Of a DNA stretch of 64,000 nt, positions 1-12,109 are shown in pieces. The notes beneath the pieces are model-generated. The model was not told the DNA's origin and searched no databases. It was given only the letters and a program-made list of their open reading frames with translations. Within the stretch, counting starts at the first letter, position 1. Each line of letters starts with the position of its first letter. Position numbers and translations under genes: made by a program. Source of the DNA: Dipteris shenzhenensis (lineage: Eukaryota > Polypodiophyta > Polypodiopsida > Gleicheniales); the NCBI GenBank assembly GCA_047967505.1, contig CM106538.1; one strand, written 5' to 3'.

Positions 1-1549
1 TGGGTGTTTGTGAGTGGAGGTTGAGTGGACGAAGTGACAGGAGGGGCACTGGCGCAGCAGCATCAAATGGAGCAAATTGCAATGCTTCTTTTGCGTGGTG
101 TGTTTCAGAGGCAATGAGAGCTGAGGCCCATGTGCCATTGCTGTTTTTCACCGTACGTTGATCCAAAGCCAAACTGACTGAGTGGAAGTTCAAGGAAGAA
201 CGCCGATGAGCATGTGCGTTGTGGGAAGCAAGGCCTGCCTGCCGCCTATCACCTCAACAAAAACAAGTCAGCCATGAATGGGGAGTCTGAGACTCTGAGA
301 GAGAGGGCCGTGCTTCTTCGTGTGTGTTGGGCTGTGGAACGAATGACAAGAAGGCCAGCTGAAAGTTGATGATTGTTTTGTGCTCATCATCTATTGAACG
401 TTTATTTGTCTGTTTGTTTTTGGCTGAACGTTTATTTGTATGTTTGTTTTTGGCCTGCCACAGGCGAGGGCTCTTCAAAGCGAAAAATCATTTTATTAGT
501 TTTATTTTGTAAATACTGTTTTCTTTTCCTCATTTGTATTTCAAGGCCCTCTCTCTCTCTCTCGCTCTCAAGTTTCTCCCCACCCTCGATCTCCATGCCC
601 ACATTATCGCAATGCAGGCAAGAAGCTACACCCTTGCTCCTCCATCGCTTCCAACTCCTTTTGGGAAAGCCTATGAATGACAAAAGTCAGTCAACTTGTT
701 TCTTCAATTAAGTTGGAGACTGAGCCGCATGGGTGATGTGCAAAGACTCAATAAGCATATATGAGCTATGCAAGGATGTGATGTCATACCTCCATCATCA
801 AAAGACTAAGGAAGATTGTACCTACCCTTTTGTCTACCCCACTTTAGGTGCCTGTTAGGCCTGTTTCCACCCACCTATGGCACTGAGGGTTGTCACTTCT
901 ACCCTGGCTATGGGGTTGCCCAACCGCCACCCACCTTCCCGTTTATGCGCTATGTTTCAAAAAAATGGCAGGTGGGGAGAGCAGATTGGGTGATTGGGTG
1001 GATGCCCTGCCTGAGGCTGGAGGTTCACCTTTCGCTGCAAGTGGCACTCTGACAGCCCATAGGATCATAGGAAATCTGCTGGATTCATACCACCACCGAC
1101 GGCTCCCTGCGCCCACTCCTCTTGGCACTTGGGAATTGTCCAAATGGGTTGTCCCGCATTCAAATGGGCCATTTGCCCCTGCGTGGAAACGAGAACTTAG
1201 CAAAAGCCAATGTAGGCCATGGGCTAGATGTGTCCCTTGTAGATGGCCACATGTGTGTGAGTGCAGAAAGAGAACGACCACAAAAGATTTATTTATTTAT
1301 TAAGCCTACCCTACAAACACTCTCAAAGATAAGATGCAAACCATCTCCATTTAAAGTTCACACCTCCCATGTGAATAGAATATTTTGACATTTGAAAGGA
1401 AATCAACTGTCGAGATTAGTTGCCTTGCTAATCGAGATTAGAGGCCTTACTAAAACGAAAAGTCTCAAGTCACTCATTGTGACGATTTCATCACACAATA
1501 CTTATGCAATCACGGCTCAATGATCGTCTTGCCAAAATGCAAAGTTACT
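1..1549. other. No supported gene
   Basis: Open frames here are short, overlap on both strands and show no recognisable domain. There is a short CT run near 549-572. The stretch around 840-1220 is more GC-rich than its surroundings and rich in CCACC/GGTGG words, but I could not define a gene or a clean element in it. Confidence 0.5.
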
Positions 1550-1960
1550 TCGTAGTGGAATGAGATGCATATCTTCTGGGAGTGTTTGATGGTTAGGGAT
1601 GCCTAGTGGAAAGTAAGCAACTGGCTCGAAGTTTTCTCTGTTTTTATTAGACCGAATTGGAAGTTGGCTCTACTGGGTGATGGAGGGAAACTCAATAATG
1701 TACTTTATGGAATCTTGCAGCTTACCAGGGCTCTCATTATGCTCCATATATCAATGCTAAAAAATCATGACCATGACAGTCAAGTATTTTGCTAAAAAGC
1801 ATGAAATGCTTTGTCAACTGTCGGTCGTTATTGGCCCCATTGAGACTTTCTGTTGTTGCCTTCCTGTCTCAGGAGGTTGTTCTCTTTAATTTTTTGTATA
1901 CTCAAATTTTCCTGTCTTAATATAGTTTCCCCCTCTTTTTATCATGAAAAAAAGGTGTGG
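1550..1960 (+). pseudogene. LINE 3'-end fragment (C-terminal RT-associated region plus tail)
   Basis: Conceptual translation in the plus direction gives a broken stretch resembling the C-terminal cysteine/tryptophan-rich region that follows reverse transcriptase in plant LINEs: a MHIFWEC-like motif, then LQLTRALIM. It has several in-frame stops. It ends in a T-rich untranslated tail with a TTAATATAG block and a short A run near 1945-1953, the usual layout of a LINE 3' end. The same layout recurs at 4170-5075, which supports a repeated family. It is non-functional. Assignment rests on weak motifs and the shared tail, so it is moderate only. Confidence 0.45.
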
Positions 1961-2363
1961 ACTTTGGATGAGTCCTAGCTATCGTCATGCACTTACATAA
2001 CACAATGACAACGAGGGTGAAATTTGAACAAAACAAGGACTAGAGGACTACACCATTGAGGAGCTCTTTCTTTGAGCCCTTTTGGGATGTGGTTAAGTTG
2101 GGAAAAGGCTACCCCCCTCATCCCTATGATGCAGATGTAGACCTCGTGAAATGGTGATGGGAGCTCACCTAATATGGAGAAAGCACCCTCCCACTAGGCT
2201 AGCGACATTATACCTTATGGGAATTGTACAATTACCTTTGAAGAGCTTTCAGATAGTGACCTAGTCTCATGTAAAGGAAGAGGCAAAAATAAAGGGAGGT
2301 CCGGTACAATCTACTAAAAAATAAAGGGAGGTTGGGTAAAACAAAAAGGGATAGACCTTAAGG

Positions 2364-2665
2364 TTAGTGCACACGGCACCTTTGGAGTGACACTAACGCT
2401 GCATTTCATATTTTTCCGTGTGAACCAAAGGCCCTGAGCATTCACTGCACAGCCAATGAACATTCTGTCCGGGAATGCCATCTGACAAGCTGCTGTAGGA
2501 GCTACATAGTTTGTGAGTGGCAAGTCTTCATTGGCTGGAACAGAGCATTGAAAGCACTTCAATGCTTTTCAACCCACTATCAGAGACCAATGGCGCTCCA
2601 AACGTGCCTCGATTACTGTACAAGTCCCAAAAACTGCCCGTCAATTGGCGCATTGTGGGCACTGA
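2364..2665. repeat. MITE-like element, copy 1
   Basis: The left edge reads TTAGTGCACACGGC, and the right edge, reverse-complemented, reads TCAGTGCCCACAATGCGCC, an imperfect inverted match. The interior has no coding potential. A related element with the same left edge occurs at 4629-4980. Size (about 300 bp) and ends suit a miniature inverted-repeat element. No target duplication was established. Confidence 0.35.
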
Positions 2666-4169
2666 GCCTTAGAGAAAGCAATGGTAAGTTTGGGTATCAA
2701 TCACTTTATGCATAAAGTAAAGGGAAGCTACTCATTGCAAGAAAAGATCGATCATATGATAAAGCTTTCGAGCCAGGTTAGAAAGAGCGCTTATGAAAAT
2801 TGTAATGATTTCAAAATTTTGTTTTAAAAAACTTTTGTCTATCACTTATAGAAGTAACAAAAGTTGGGCATTGCTCTATAAGTGCTCGAGCATCATAAGT
2901 TCTCAAAGAGCAACCAAACTATAAAAGACATTGTATGGCAACATCCTTGATCTTATTTTCAATTATAGATAAAATGCATTTTCTTTTTAAAGAATGACAA
3001 TCTAGACAATTTCAACACATAAAATCGACAATCTAAATTTAACTTTCTGTTCTCAAGTGAAAAATTAAACTTGTCTCATATCATAGTATCAAAAAATGTA
3101 CCTACACGTGCACAAAGGAAGCACTAGTGCATATTCTCTATCACTTTTACAGTAATCATAGCCATAATACTAAAAGTTGTTGCTTGAATGGATAAAATTT
3201 GGTAGAACTATATTCACTCCTCTACGAGGCCAAAGCGTTTTGTTGCTAGTTTCAGCGTAGGCCTAGTAGTAGCTAGCCCTTGGGATAGGCCAAGTTTTGT
3301 CAAAGTCCTTTTCTTTTCTGACCAACCCCTTAATATAATTACTCTTTAAAAAAAAAAGAGTCCAGAGCATCCTAAATATACCATTAAGATTTAAGAAATT
3401 AATTGGAATAATGGACAACCACACCTACACATTAAAGAGGCTAATAGTATGGCTATCGGTAATTTTGAGGAGTTTTCAGTATATGATTACATATCTTGCT
3501 TTGCAACCTTCCATCATTTCCAAAAAATATGGAATAGAAGCATGCTTCCTAAGTGGGTAAACCCATGGTGATAAATATGGGTTACTTTTGTGACACGAAG
3601 GTTAGTTATAATACATTTTTTTGGTAAATAAGATCATTCCACCTCAATATTTTATTGATAGTGCAGGAACTCATGAGGCCTTGTAGTGTGTGAGCAAAGT
3701 GGTCTGAGGTGTGGAGAACGGAGATTTTGCATTGCCTTTAATTTACAGACTAATTTTTGTGCATGGTAGTTTTAAAAATTGACAAGTTAATCATTTCAAC
3801 TTGTAAAACCGATTATGTTTAAGAGTAAACTTCATTGTATCATGTTTATGGTGGGGGTTAGCCAATGGCCATACAACTTCTAGTCTAGCCCCTCTACTCT
3901 GGGGTCTAAGATTTAATAATGGGATGTTGTATTATGAATATTTCTAGCTCGAAAAGGAGTTGGAGAAGTCGTATTGCTTGGATTTTGCTTCTATCCAAGT
4001 CAAAAAGTTCTTGTTTTAGTATCTACCAACGAGAACTCAGCTTTCCAAAATCTTTAGTATGATCCTGATTGTGCCCTTTGACTTGATAGATTGGACACTA
4101 CCTAGCATCTTTTATGGTCTTGCTAGGTGTTTCGCTAAGAGTTTAGGGTGCTATGTGAATAGTTAGGAG
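2666..4169. other. No supported gene
   Basis: AT-rich sequence without an open frame longer than about 60 codons. A T-rich stretch with an A run at 3300-3360 resembles another LINE-type 3' tail, but nothing upstream of it can be assigned. Confidence 0.5.
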
Positions 4170-4624
4170 ATACCTTTGGTTTTCCAATCCTCTTTTGTTC
4201 TCATATGGCAAATCATTTGAGCGTATGTTCTCTATCAGGTTTGTTCGAAATCAAATAATTTTTGGATCAAGGAATAGGAAAGCGAGTGAGGTCGAAACTC
4301 CTGTAACCCATGTGGGGCAAGGATGCGTCTTGCCATGCAATTGGGGGAAAATACCAATATGTTTTATTTATTGTTTTGGGAATGCTCTGATATTTGGGCA
4401 ATATTCAACCTTCATGGAAAAATTCATTGCTTAGAAGCTTGAATGAATTAACCTATGCTGTGTGGCAACTTACAAGGGCTATAATAGTCTCAATTATATG
4501 GAAATACTACAATGAGGTAATCTTTCACAAAGGTTTAACAAGGGTCTCTCTTTTTTATTGGACCGTTGAAGAAGTAGTAAAGACCTCTAGGTTCTTTGCC
4601 AGGAAGAAATGCGGCTCTTTGTAA
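4170..4624 (+). pseudogene. LINE C-terminal fragment
   Basis: Two overlapping plus-strand frames (4195-4434 and 4394-4624) together resemble the end of a plant LINE ORF2. The first carries a degenerate cysteine-rich segment. The second carries AVWQLTRAIIVSIIWKYYNE followed by a TRVSLFYW-type segment, typical of the region after the RT thumb. The frame changes once and stops are present, so this is a relic. The 3' tail expected after it is displaced to about 4985-5075 by the element at 4629-4980. Confidence 0.5.
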
Positions 4625-4628
4625 GAGC

Positions 4629-4980
4629 TAGTGCACACGGGAGGAAAAATGATGAACCAGTGCGACATTTGAGCTTGTAGATAAATAAATCATGTGAACA
4701 GATTTTGGTGGACATTTAAGAACTCTGAGCACTTGTAGGGAGCTCTGAAGGTGCTTCTAATGAGCTGAAAAGAGTTTGCAGAGTGCTACTGGCCATTTTT
4801 CATTGGTTGGGCAGAGCAATGAAGACACTCCAGCCAGTACAAAATGGAATGCGCATCCGGTGCCGAAATTGAGACCCTCAAATGTTGAGTTGCGATTTCT
4901 AGCACCAGTGGCGCTTCAAACTTGCTTGGAAATATGTGCCATCCACCACCAGCTGCACATTTTTAGCATCGTGTGCATTG
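4629..4980. repeat. MITE-like element, copy 2, inside a LINE relic
   Basis: It starts TAGTGCACACGG. Its right edge, reverse-complemented, reads CAATGCACACGATG, giving short imperfect terminal inverted repeats sharing TGCACACG. It separates the LINE coding remnant (to 4624) from the LINE-like T-rich tail (4985-5075), so insertion into an existing LINE copy is the simplest reading. It is non-coding. Confidence 0.4.
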
Positions 4981-5080
4981 GCTCGAACTAAAGCTATCAA
5001 AGCCTGCCGTTTAAGGGAGGCTGCCTTGTCATATTTTTGTATTTTTGAGCTTTAATATAAGATCTTTTTAATCAGGAAAA

Positions 5081-7572
5081 AATATGTTTTATTTTTATAT
5101 TTCATTTTATTTTACACACCCACCCACTGGATTTGAGGCTATGTAGGGGGACCCGCAGGTACCTTGGGATCAAACTCGTCAATAATAAAAAAGACACACA
5201 CAATCAACGGTTGGTTTGCTACTTTGCTTAGCTTTGTTGCGTTGATAGAAGAGCTGTGGTAAACGCCCAAAATCAGAAGGTGACCAAAAGAGGGTGGAAA
5301 ATAAAAAACAAAAACAGCACAGTACTCAAGAAAAGAGCACCCAAATTCTAGGATGGTCCCTTCAGAGTGATTGATGTACCTTTCCCTTATAGTGATTGAT
5401 ATATGCAACTTTGCACTCTGGCTCTCTGCACCCCGTTCATGATAATCATGTTGACATCTGTGCTTTCACTGCTGTCTCCCTTTCTCTCTATCTCGATCAA
5501 CCAGATTCCACAACACTGTGAATAAAACTCACTCAAATTATGATTCATGGATTATTCCTCCATGCGTGTGTACATCCAAGTTCCTGTGATGTATACACTA
5601 CAATATACTAGACACAGTTCCTAATCATGGCAAACAGGCCACATGCTTGATGGAGGACCTTACAGACATTGGAACACAAGCCCATGGATTTCAGCAACGA
5701 TTAAAAATGCTGGGTTGTAAGAGCATCGAGATGACAAGGCGACGTCTTGTGTGGTGATTGGATCGAGCAAAGATGAAACTTTGGGAGTCTATCGAGAGAG
5801 AGAAAAGCAATGAAAGATGAGTAAGGATTTAGTGTATGAAAGTTTGTGGATGAGCAAACTCAGACGATGTATTCCGTCGATGAAAGTTGCTTATGAGCAA
5901 TTGAGATGAAGATTTTGCTAAATGAGCAGCTAAGATGAACAACTTTTCAGCTAAAACTAGATGAACAAAGCTGCTTTGCTAATGAGGAGGCAAGATGAGT
6001 GAAAGCAATCAACATGGAAAGCTGCAAAAGAAGAACAGAAGAGATGAAAGATTGTCGTTGAAGGGAACAAATGGGCAGGAAGCAAACGGCCAAAAAAGTC
6101 TTAAAAGGTAACAAAGTTTGAGGGGTACGAGATTCTTGACAAGAGGAAAAATGTAGATGGGTGAGTTCTGCAAAGCTGACATTCCTGCTCTGGACACTCT
6201 GTTCCATCTCCTCGGCTACTTCAACGGCTCTCTTTCACTCAATCTCTTTTCTGTAGTACCTAGTAGTGCAGTGGAGTGTCTGCAGACTCCCATTGCCCGT
6301 TTGATAAGCTCATCAGTGATCACATCTTCCCATCATTCAAATCTTGACTTCTCTTCTTCCTTTCCAAAGCTCTTATTTTGTCTGTTCTTCCACCTTCCTC
6401 CTGTTCTTGCTCTCCTCCCTTCCTGAGAAATTTACACTCTTCTTGAAAGACTTCCTTCTCTCTGCAAATCTCCTCCTTGTGTGTGTGTACAGTGTGTGCT
6501 CTTTTTCTCGAGTAAGTACTTTGAAGTTTGCTTCTTGTTTGCCACATGCAAAAAGCCCAATCTATCTAGACTCTCTCTCTCTCTCTCTCTCAACATTGCC
6601 TCCCTCTGTAGTACTTATCAGGGCCTGTTCCCATTGCTTTTACCATCATTCATCTCTCACAGCTTTCCTTCAGCTTCCATCAATGCTGCTTCAATCTCGT
6701 ATACCTCTTTCCATGCGCTGAAAAAGCTCAGGCCTTTGCTTGCCCCTTCCTTGCCTCCCCCAGCTTTAGATTTTCCCCTCCTTCGTTCTCAGTGTCTTCC
6801 ATTCGGCTTCTGTAATCGCCCTGTGCCCTTCATTCATTCTTGAGCTTTCGAATGACTCCCTGCTTCGAAAATCGCTCTCTGTCTCTATTCTCCTGTGTGA
6901 CCATCTTTTTCCGATTCTTGATGAGAGCTCACTCTCCTCATCCGAGCTTTTTGTGATCGCGCGCGTGTGTTTTCTATACTTGATCTTTTAACTGAGCTTT
7001 GAGCCCAACATTCTCCTCCTGTCTCCACTTTCGGCTCCCTCCCAGGCTCCAGCCAAGCTCCACACGATTCGCCGTCCGATTCTGTATCAATCTCTCTTCC
7101 TTCCTTACGCAAACCCCTCCACATCAAGCCTTTTCCCTGGCAGCAAAATTGAATGCCTGTACTACTTTTCTTGTTCGGTGTTTACGGTCCTCTGTGATTG
7201 ACATACGTGCGAGCGATTCGTGCCTCTACTTTCTTGTCCACATTCGCACTTCTGATTGCTGCGAAATCCTGCATTTCGTACTTGGGTCACATACTGTGAC
7301 GTCCATTCCGCAATTTCATATGTCGACTCAAACAACAATCACCAATTAAGGGAAAGGGGCCTGTAAGTGAGCTAAACCAGCAAGAGACTGATAGAGCAAG
7401 AAGTACATGAATTTTGTAAGCTTGGGCTAAAGACACAGACGCTCATACCTGGAAAAGTTCATGTCGGCATAATCAAAGCGCATTACGAACAGTAGGAAGA
7501 TTGTTTCCATTCTGTTGGTTCTCTTCGGTATCGTGACAAAGAACAAAGACTCTCAAAGTAAACGAGCCAACT
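5081..7572. other. No supported gene; pyrimidine-rich upstream region of the subtilase
   Basis: The stretch 5081-6150 holds nothing recognisable. From about 6200 to 7150 the plus strand is strongly C/T-rich with a CT microsatellite at 6570-6591, which generates long serine/leucine-rich open frames that I regard as artefacts. It could contain the 5' untranslated region or promoter of the subtilase starting at 7573. No clear TATA element was chosen. Confidence 0.4.
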
Positions 7573-9167
7573 ATGGCAGATAGGAGACTTAATTATGGGC
7601 TCAGCTGTCTCGCGAGAGAAGTTTGCTTCTGGCTCATTAATGTGCTTCTTGCCTGCGCTAGAGCGGAAGTATACATAGTAACACTAGACGGTGCCGCTGC
7701 TGGTGTAAAATATTCTGTGAAGGCTGCCGAAGGGGGTTTGGTTCATCGCAGGGTTTTCCATTCGAGGTACTCTCCCTCTGTTTCACTGCGTGTCCTTCAA
7801 TTCGTGTTTTGGCATCACCTGTCCATTTGGTTGTATTCCCAATCTTAAGGAGGAAGATAGGAATGGCCTTTGCGACATGTGCACCTCTGGCCATTGCGAC
7901 ATTCTTGTTATACAACGGCACTTCTAAATTAGTTCTTTTGGAACAGAAATGTGGATCAAAGTTTTCCGCTTGTAATAAGTGGTCGGTGAAACTAACGCCT
8001 GTCTTTAATCAAAATGATTTTTTTTGGTGTGATAGTCTAGCAGCTCGAGCCTACTCTGCACAGTTGGAAAACCAGCACGACACCCTTTTGAAGAGCACAT
8101 TTGAAGCCGCAACTTATAAAAAGCTCTACAGCTACAGCCATGTCATCAACGGGTTCGCGATAGACGTTTCTGCCGAGCAGGTACCTTTTTTTTTGCACCT
8201 TCGGAGGCCTTAGCCGCGTAATCCTTATAGTTTTATTCGAAAACGTCACTAGCCATTATACTTTGTCCCCTATAGGAAAGCTTTAACGTATGCTTATGAT
8301 GGTTTCAAAAGGCAGATACCTTGCGAAGATTGCCTGGGGTGATAAAACTCGAGAGAGACTGGCAGCTCAGAACGATGACTACTCACACGCCAGATTTTTT
8401 GGGTCTCCCTACTGGGGTTTGGCCTTTGGATGGAGGAGCTACAAGTGCAGGTGAAGGAGTGATAATTGGCATTATTGACACAGGAATTGACCCAACTCAT
8501 CCTAGCTTCTCGGCAGACGGCTCCATCCCCTATCCACCTTTAGACAAGTTTTATGGGAAATGCGAGGGAGCCGCTAGTGGTGTCAATGGCAGCTTTTGCA
8601 ATGGCAAAATTGTTGGAGCACAACATTTCTCGGCGGCTGCAGAAGCAGCTGGTGCCTTCAACTCGTCGACTGATTTCGCCTCTCCACTCGATGGAGATGG
8701 CCACGGAAGGTAAATCGCAATGCAGGTTACTTTGCAGGTTGGCAGCTTGTAAGTAATTGTAGGATGATAAGGTGAGACATGATCATCATCTGCATTGGAA
8801 ATTACTGAATCTATCGTCGCTTTGCTTTCAGCCATACTGCTTCAATAGCAGCTGGAAACCGTGGAATTTCAGTCGTTGATTATGGCTTTTACTTTGGTAG
8901 TGCAAGTGGAATGGCTCCTCGTGCAAGGTAGGGAAATTAAGACTCTTACAAGGATTGTGTGCTTAAATTTAGGACTCTAAGCCCTTTGTGAGCACTTAGC
9001 TATGAAATTTTTTTTGGGGAAAGGGGGGGTGGGGGGAATTTAGTAAAATTATGGGATCGCTGTTGGTTCGAGTCATCATCGCTACTAGACACATACAATT
9101 GCCGACTGTGGATATGGTAGTGTAGGACATTTACCAATCATGTACTGACGTGTCTTGGTGCTTGCAC

Positions 9168-9206
<39 letters not shown>

Positions 9207-11982
9207 TATATGACTCACGTAGAGAGAGAGAGAGAGAGAGAGAGAGCTCTGTATGACTCACTTGTTTGGACCGACCTTCCTTCGCAGAATATCTGTATAT
9301 AAAGCTCTTTACAGACAATTTGGAGGCTTCGTAGCTGATGTTGTTGCAGCAATAGATCAGGTAAGCTGGGGCATTGAACTTGTTTATTGCTCTCTTAAAA
9401 ATTTAGCAGCGCTATCTCAACAAGATTAGCAGTACACGACCGCAAAGTAGGGGAGAAGATAAACATGCCAGTTCTTATGATAACTGGAATTTATAAACAA
9501 ATTTGATTCAGCTCTCATCATGTTTTTTGGTTTGCCTTGTCTGAAATTTGGAGATGGGGATGACTTGAAAGCTTAAACCCAACCATATCAAACAACTTCT
9601 GTTCTATTAGACACACCAGTCACCTACTTCTTTGCCTAATGTCAGATTGTCAGGTTCATGTATTTGTACTGACTCTGCGTTTGGATAAATTAACAGGCAA
9701 CTAAGGATGGGGTGGATGTGTTGAGCCTATCCGTGGGACCGAGCAGTCCTCCATCAAGCATGCACACCACGTTTCTCAATGTCTTTGATGTGGCTCTCCT
9801 GTCAGCAGTGAAGGCAGGGGTGTTTGTAGTGCAGGCAGCAGGCAACGGTGGACCTTATCCCAGAACAATGACCTCTTTTAGCCCATGGATTGTCTCAGTT
9901 GCTGCAGGAATCGACGATAGGAACTACGCAAATTTACTCTCTCTTGGAAATGGAGCTAACTTGGCAGGGGCAGGACTTGCTCGTAAGTCCCACATCATCT
10001 GTGCCAACTCTACTTGCAAGCAAAATCTCCCACATAATGAAATTCTTCCATAACCTTCGATCGATGATTTTACTGAGTTTTGGATTTTGCGTGCCATGAA
10101 GAAGCCTGAGAATCAGCCATGGTTGGACAAACCATGGGACTTTGCTTAAGAATTGCACCAGTTCCCTTTTCCTAACATCTACTCTCAATATTATATATTA
10201 TTGGCAGCTGCCACCCCTGGAGATCAGATGTATAATTTGATGCTAGCTGAGGATGCACTGGTTAACAGCACGGGCTTCTTATATAATCCTAGCAACTGTC
10301 AGCAACCTGAGGCCTTCAATCAGGCTCTTGTTAAAGGCAAAATCCTGATGTGCACGTACTCGTTCAGCTTCATATATGGAGGGTCAACAGTGAAGAGAGT
10401 CTCAGATACTGCTCAAAACCTAAGTGCTGTGGGATTTGTGTTGCTCACAAGAACAGACCTGCCTGGGACAAAATTTAATCCAGTTCCCATTGAGATTCCT
10501 GGAATTGTTATAACGGATTTGCAGAACTCTCTTGTACGTAATTCATCAAGGTCCAGCTATATGTCCTTCAGATTAAAGCATTTCGTAGCTGGCTTTTCAA
10601 TCATTTGCCTCACTCGGAAGTTAGAACAATTACAAAGGACATTGTATTCAGTCAGTCTAAACTCCTACATTGCATCCATAATTAGAGTCAAATGTCACTG
10701 CGAGGCTAATCTCGTTGCAGTTTGTTTACTTTGTCAGGCTCTTCTGGACTATTACAATTCATCGATTGTAAGAGATTCAACGGGACAAATCACAGACTCT
10801 GGAGCCCGAGCCAAAATCGGAAATGGTTTAACTCCGGAGTATCTGGGAGGCGCCCCACAAGTAGCTCTTTATTCTTCGAGAGGGCCAAATGTAAAAGACT
10901 TCAACTTTGAAGACGCAGACATTCTAAAGCCTAATATCCTGGCGCCTGGCTCTTTGATATGGGCTGCGTGGACTGCGATTGGTATAGACGAGCCAGATTT
11001 TCAGGGTAAGTTCTGTGCATTGTGAAGTTGGAACTTGTAAGTGGGAATGCTTTGCAGTGGAGCCAGATTTTCAGGAGTGGAGCTGGAATTTGTAAGCTCC
11101 AGGGTCCAAAGAGCAAAATGGTTTCAAAATTCAAGGTTTTCAAGCGCTGATTGCAGGCATGAATTGGTTGATTGCTTCAGGTCAGACTTTTGCCATGATG
11201 TCTGGAACAAGCATGGCTACACCCCATATTGCTGGCATTGCTGCCTTACTGATACAAAGGCGTCCGAATTGGAGCCCAGCAGCCATTGCCTCGGCAATGC
11301 TGACAACTGCCTCGGTCGTCGATAATAAAGGGGCACCACTCCTTGCTCAGCGCTTCTCCGACTCTGGTGCTCTTGTTTTAGATCCTGCTACTCCGTTCGA
11401 CATCGGCAGTGGAGCCGTGAATGCAACTGCTGCTCTTGACCCTGGCTTGATCTTTGATGCAGGCATGTAGAGAGCAATGTGATTCTGTGCTTGGCTAATG
11501 CCATCTGGTATACATGATTGATTACTTACACACTACGGTTGATTTCTGTATCTCTCAATTTGGCAGGTTACGACGACTATATCAATTTTATCTGCTCAGT
11601 AACGAAGGTAGACTTTGCCCAGGTTCTCAACGCGACTGGTTCAAGCTGCAGCTCGCAGGTTGGGCAGCCTGTAGATCTCAACACTCCCTCCATCACCATC
11701 TCGAGCCTTTCAGACATTCAAACTGTCAAAAGGACAGTGACAAACGTAGCCAGCAACACCGAGACGTACACAGCAACATATGTGGCACCAACAGGCATAT
11801 CGATGCAAGTCGAACCTCAGTCAATCACGGTGCCAGCAGGGGAATCGGTGCAATTCTCCGTGGTTCTGAGGGCGGCCGCCTCTTCCAATGGAGAGTACAC
11901 GTTTGGTGCCCTGTTCTTGAGGGGTGATCAAGGGCATGAAGTGCGAATTCCTATCACCATACGAGCTGGGAAGAACCGCTAA
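7573..11982 (+). CDS. Plant subtilisin-like serine protease (SBT2-like), 10 exons
   Basis: Secreted protease of the plant subtilase family. Inferred exons, all phase-consistent: 7573-7766, 8036-8180, 8312-8709, 8832-8927, 9288-9360, 9697-9982, 10208-10533, 10738-11005, 11157-11462, 11567-11982, giving 835 codons plus stop, normal for the family. Visible parts are an N-terminal hydrophobic signal (residues about 14-29), an I9 propeptide starting EVYIVTLDG with YSYSHVINGFA, catalytic Asp in GIIDTGIDPTHPSF (about 169), His in DGDGHGSHTAS (about 244), oxyanion-hole Asn in AAGNGGP (about 352), a protease-associated insertion (about 400-510), catalytic Ser in SGTSMATPHIAG (about 614), and a C-terminal fibronectin-III-like domain. 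All catalytic residues are present. The SBT2 placement rests on overall layout and the DAGYDDYINF motif. Intron 9 appears to use a GC donor. Exon 2's acceptor (8034-8035) is the least certain junction. Transcript evidence would settle both. Confidence 0.9.
9165..9250. repeat. Paired (GA)n microsatellite in subtilase intron 4
   Basis: Two GA runs (about 9171-9203 and 9221-9246) are each preceded by CACGTA and followed by a TATGACTCAC-type word, so a unit of about 50 bp seems duplicated together with its microsatellite. It lies wholly within the intron between 8928 and 9287. Confidence 0.8.
10990..11075 (+). repeat. Duplication across the exon 8 / intron 8 boundary of the subtilase
   Basis: The 16-base word at 10990-11005, which is the very end of exon 8, recurs at 11060-11075 inside the intron. 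It is followed by a diverged copy of the next segment (GTTGGAACTTGTAAG versus GCTGGAATTTGTAAG). The downstream copy lacks the GTAAG donor directly after the shared word, so the first copy is the likely functional splice site. Confidence 0.75.
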
Positions 11983-12093
11983 TCACCGAAGCAAGCCTAC
12001 TTTCTGTTCTTGAGGGGTGATCAAGGGCATGGTGCGAATTCCTATCGCCATGACTCGAGCTGGGAAGAACTGCGAATCGCCGAAGCAAGCACA
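11911..12093 (+). repeat. Direct duplication of the subtilase 3' coding end
   Basis: The last 72 coding bases with the stop codon and following 20 bases (11911-12003) are repeated with a 93-base offset at 12004-about 12093. The second copy has small indels and a changed stop region (AACTGCGAATCG against AACCGCTAATCA). It lies after the stop, in the probable 3' untranslated region. Confidence 0.85.
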
Positions 12094-12109
12094 CCTTCTG
12101 TCAAAATCT

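Noticed and set aside
890-1303. 137-codon plus-strand frame with an antisense partner
   Set aside because: Both strands are open over the same bases, composition is not gene-like, and no motif is visible.
6344-6843. Overlapping plus-strand Ser/Leu-rich frames of 120-125 codons
   Set aside because: Produced by pyrimidine-rich DNA; overlapping frames look alike and none has a domain.
9063-9090. GGTTCGAGTC, tRNA T-loop-like word
   Set aside because: No acceptor stem or anticodon arm could be built around it; it lies in a subtilase intron.
11467-11566. Canonical GT donor at 11467 for subtilase intron 9
   Set aside because: It breaks the reading frame into the conserved YDDYINF segment; the GC donor at 11463 keeps it.
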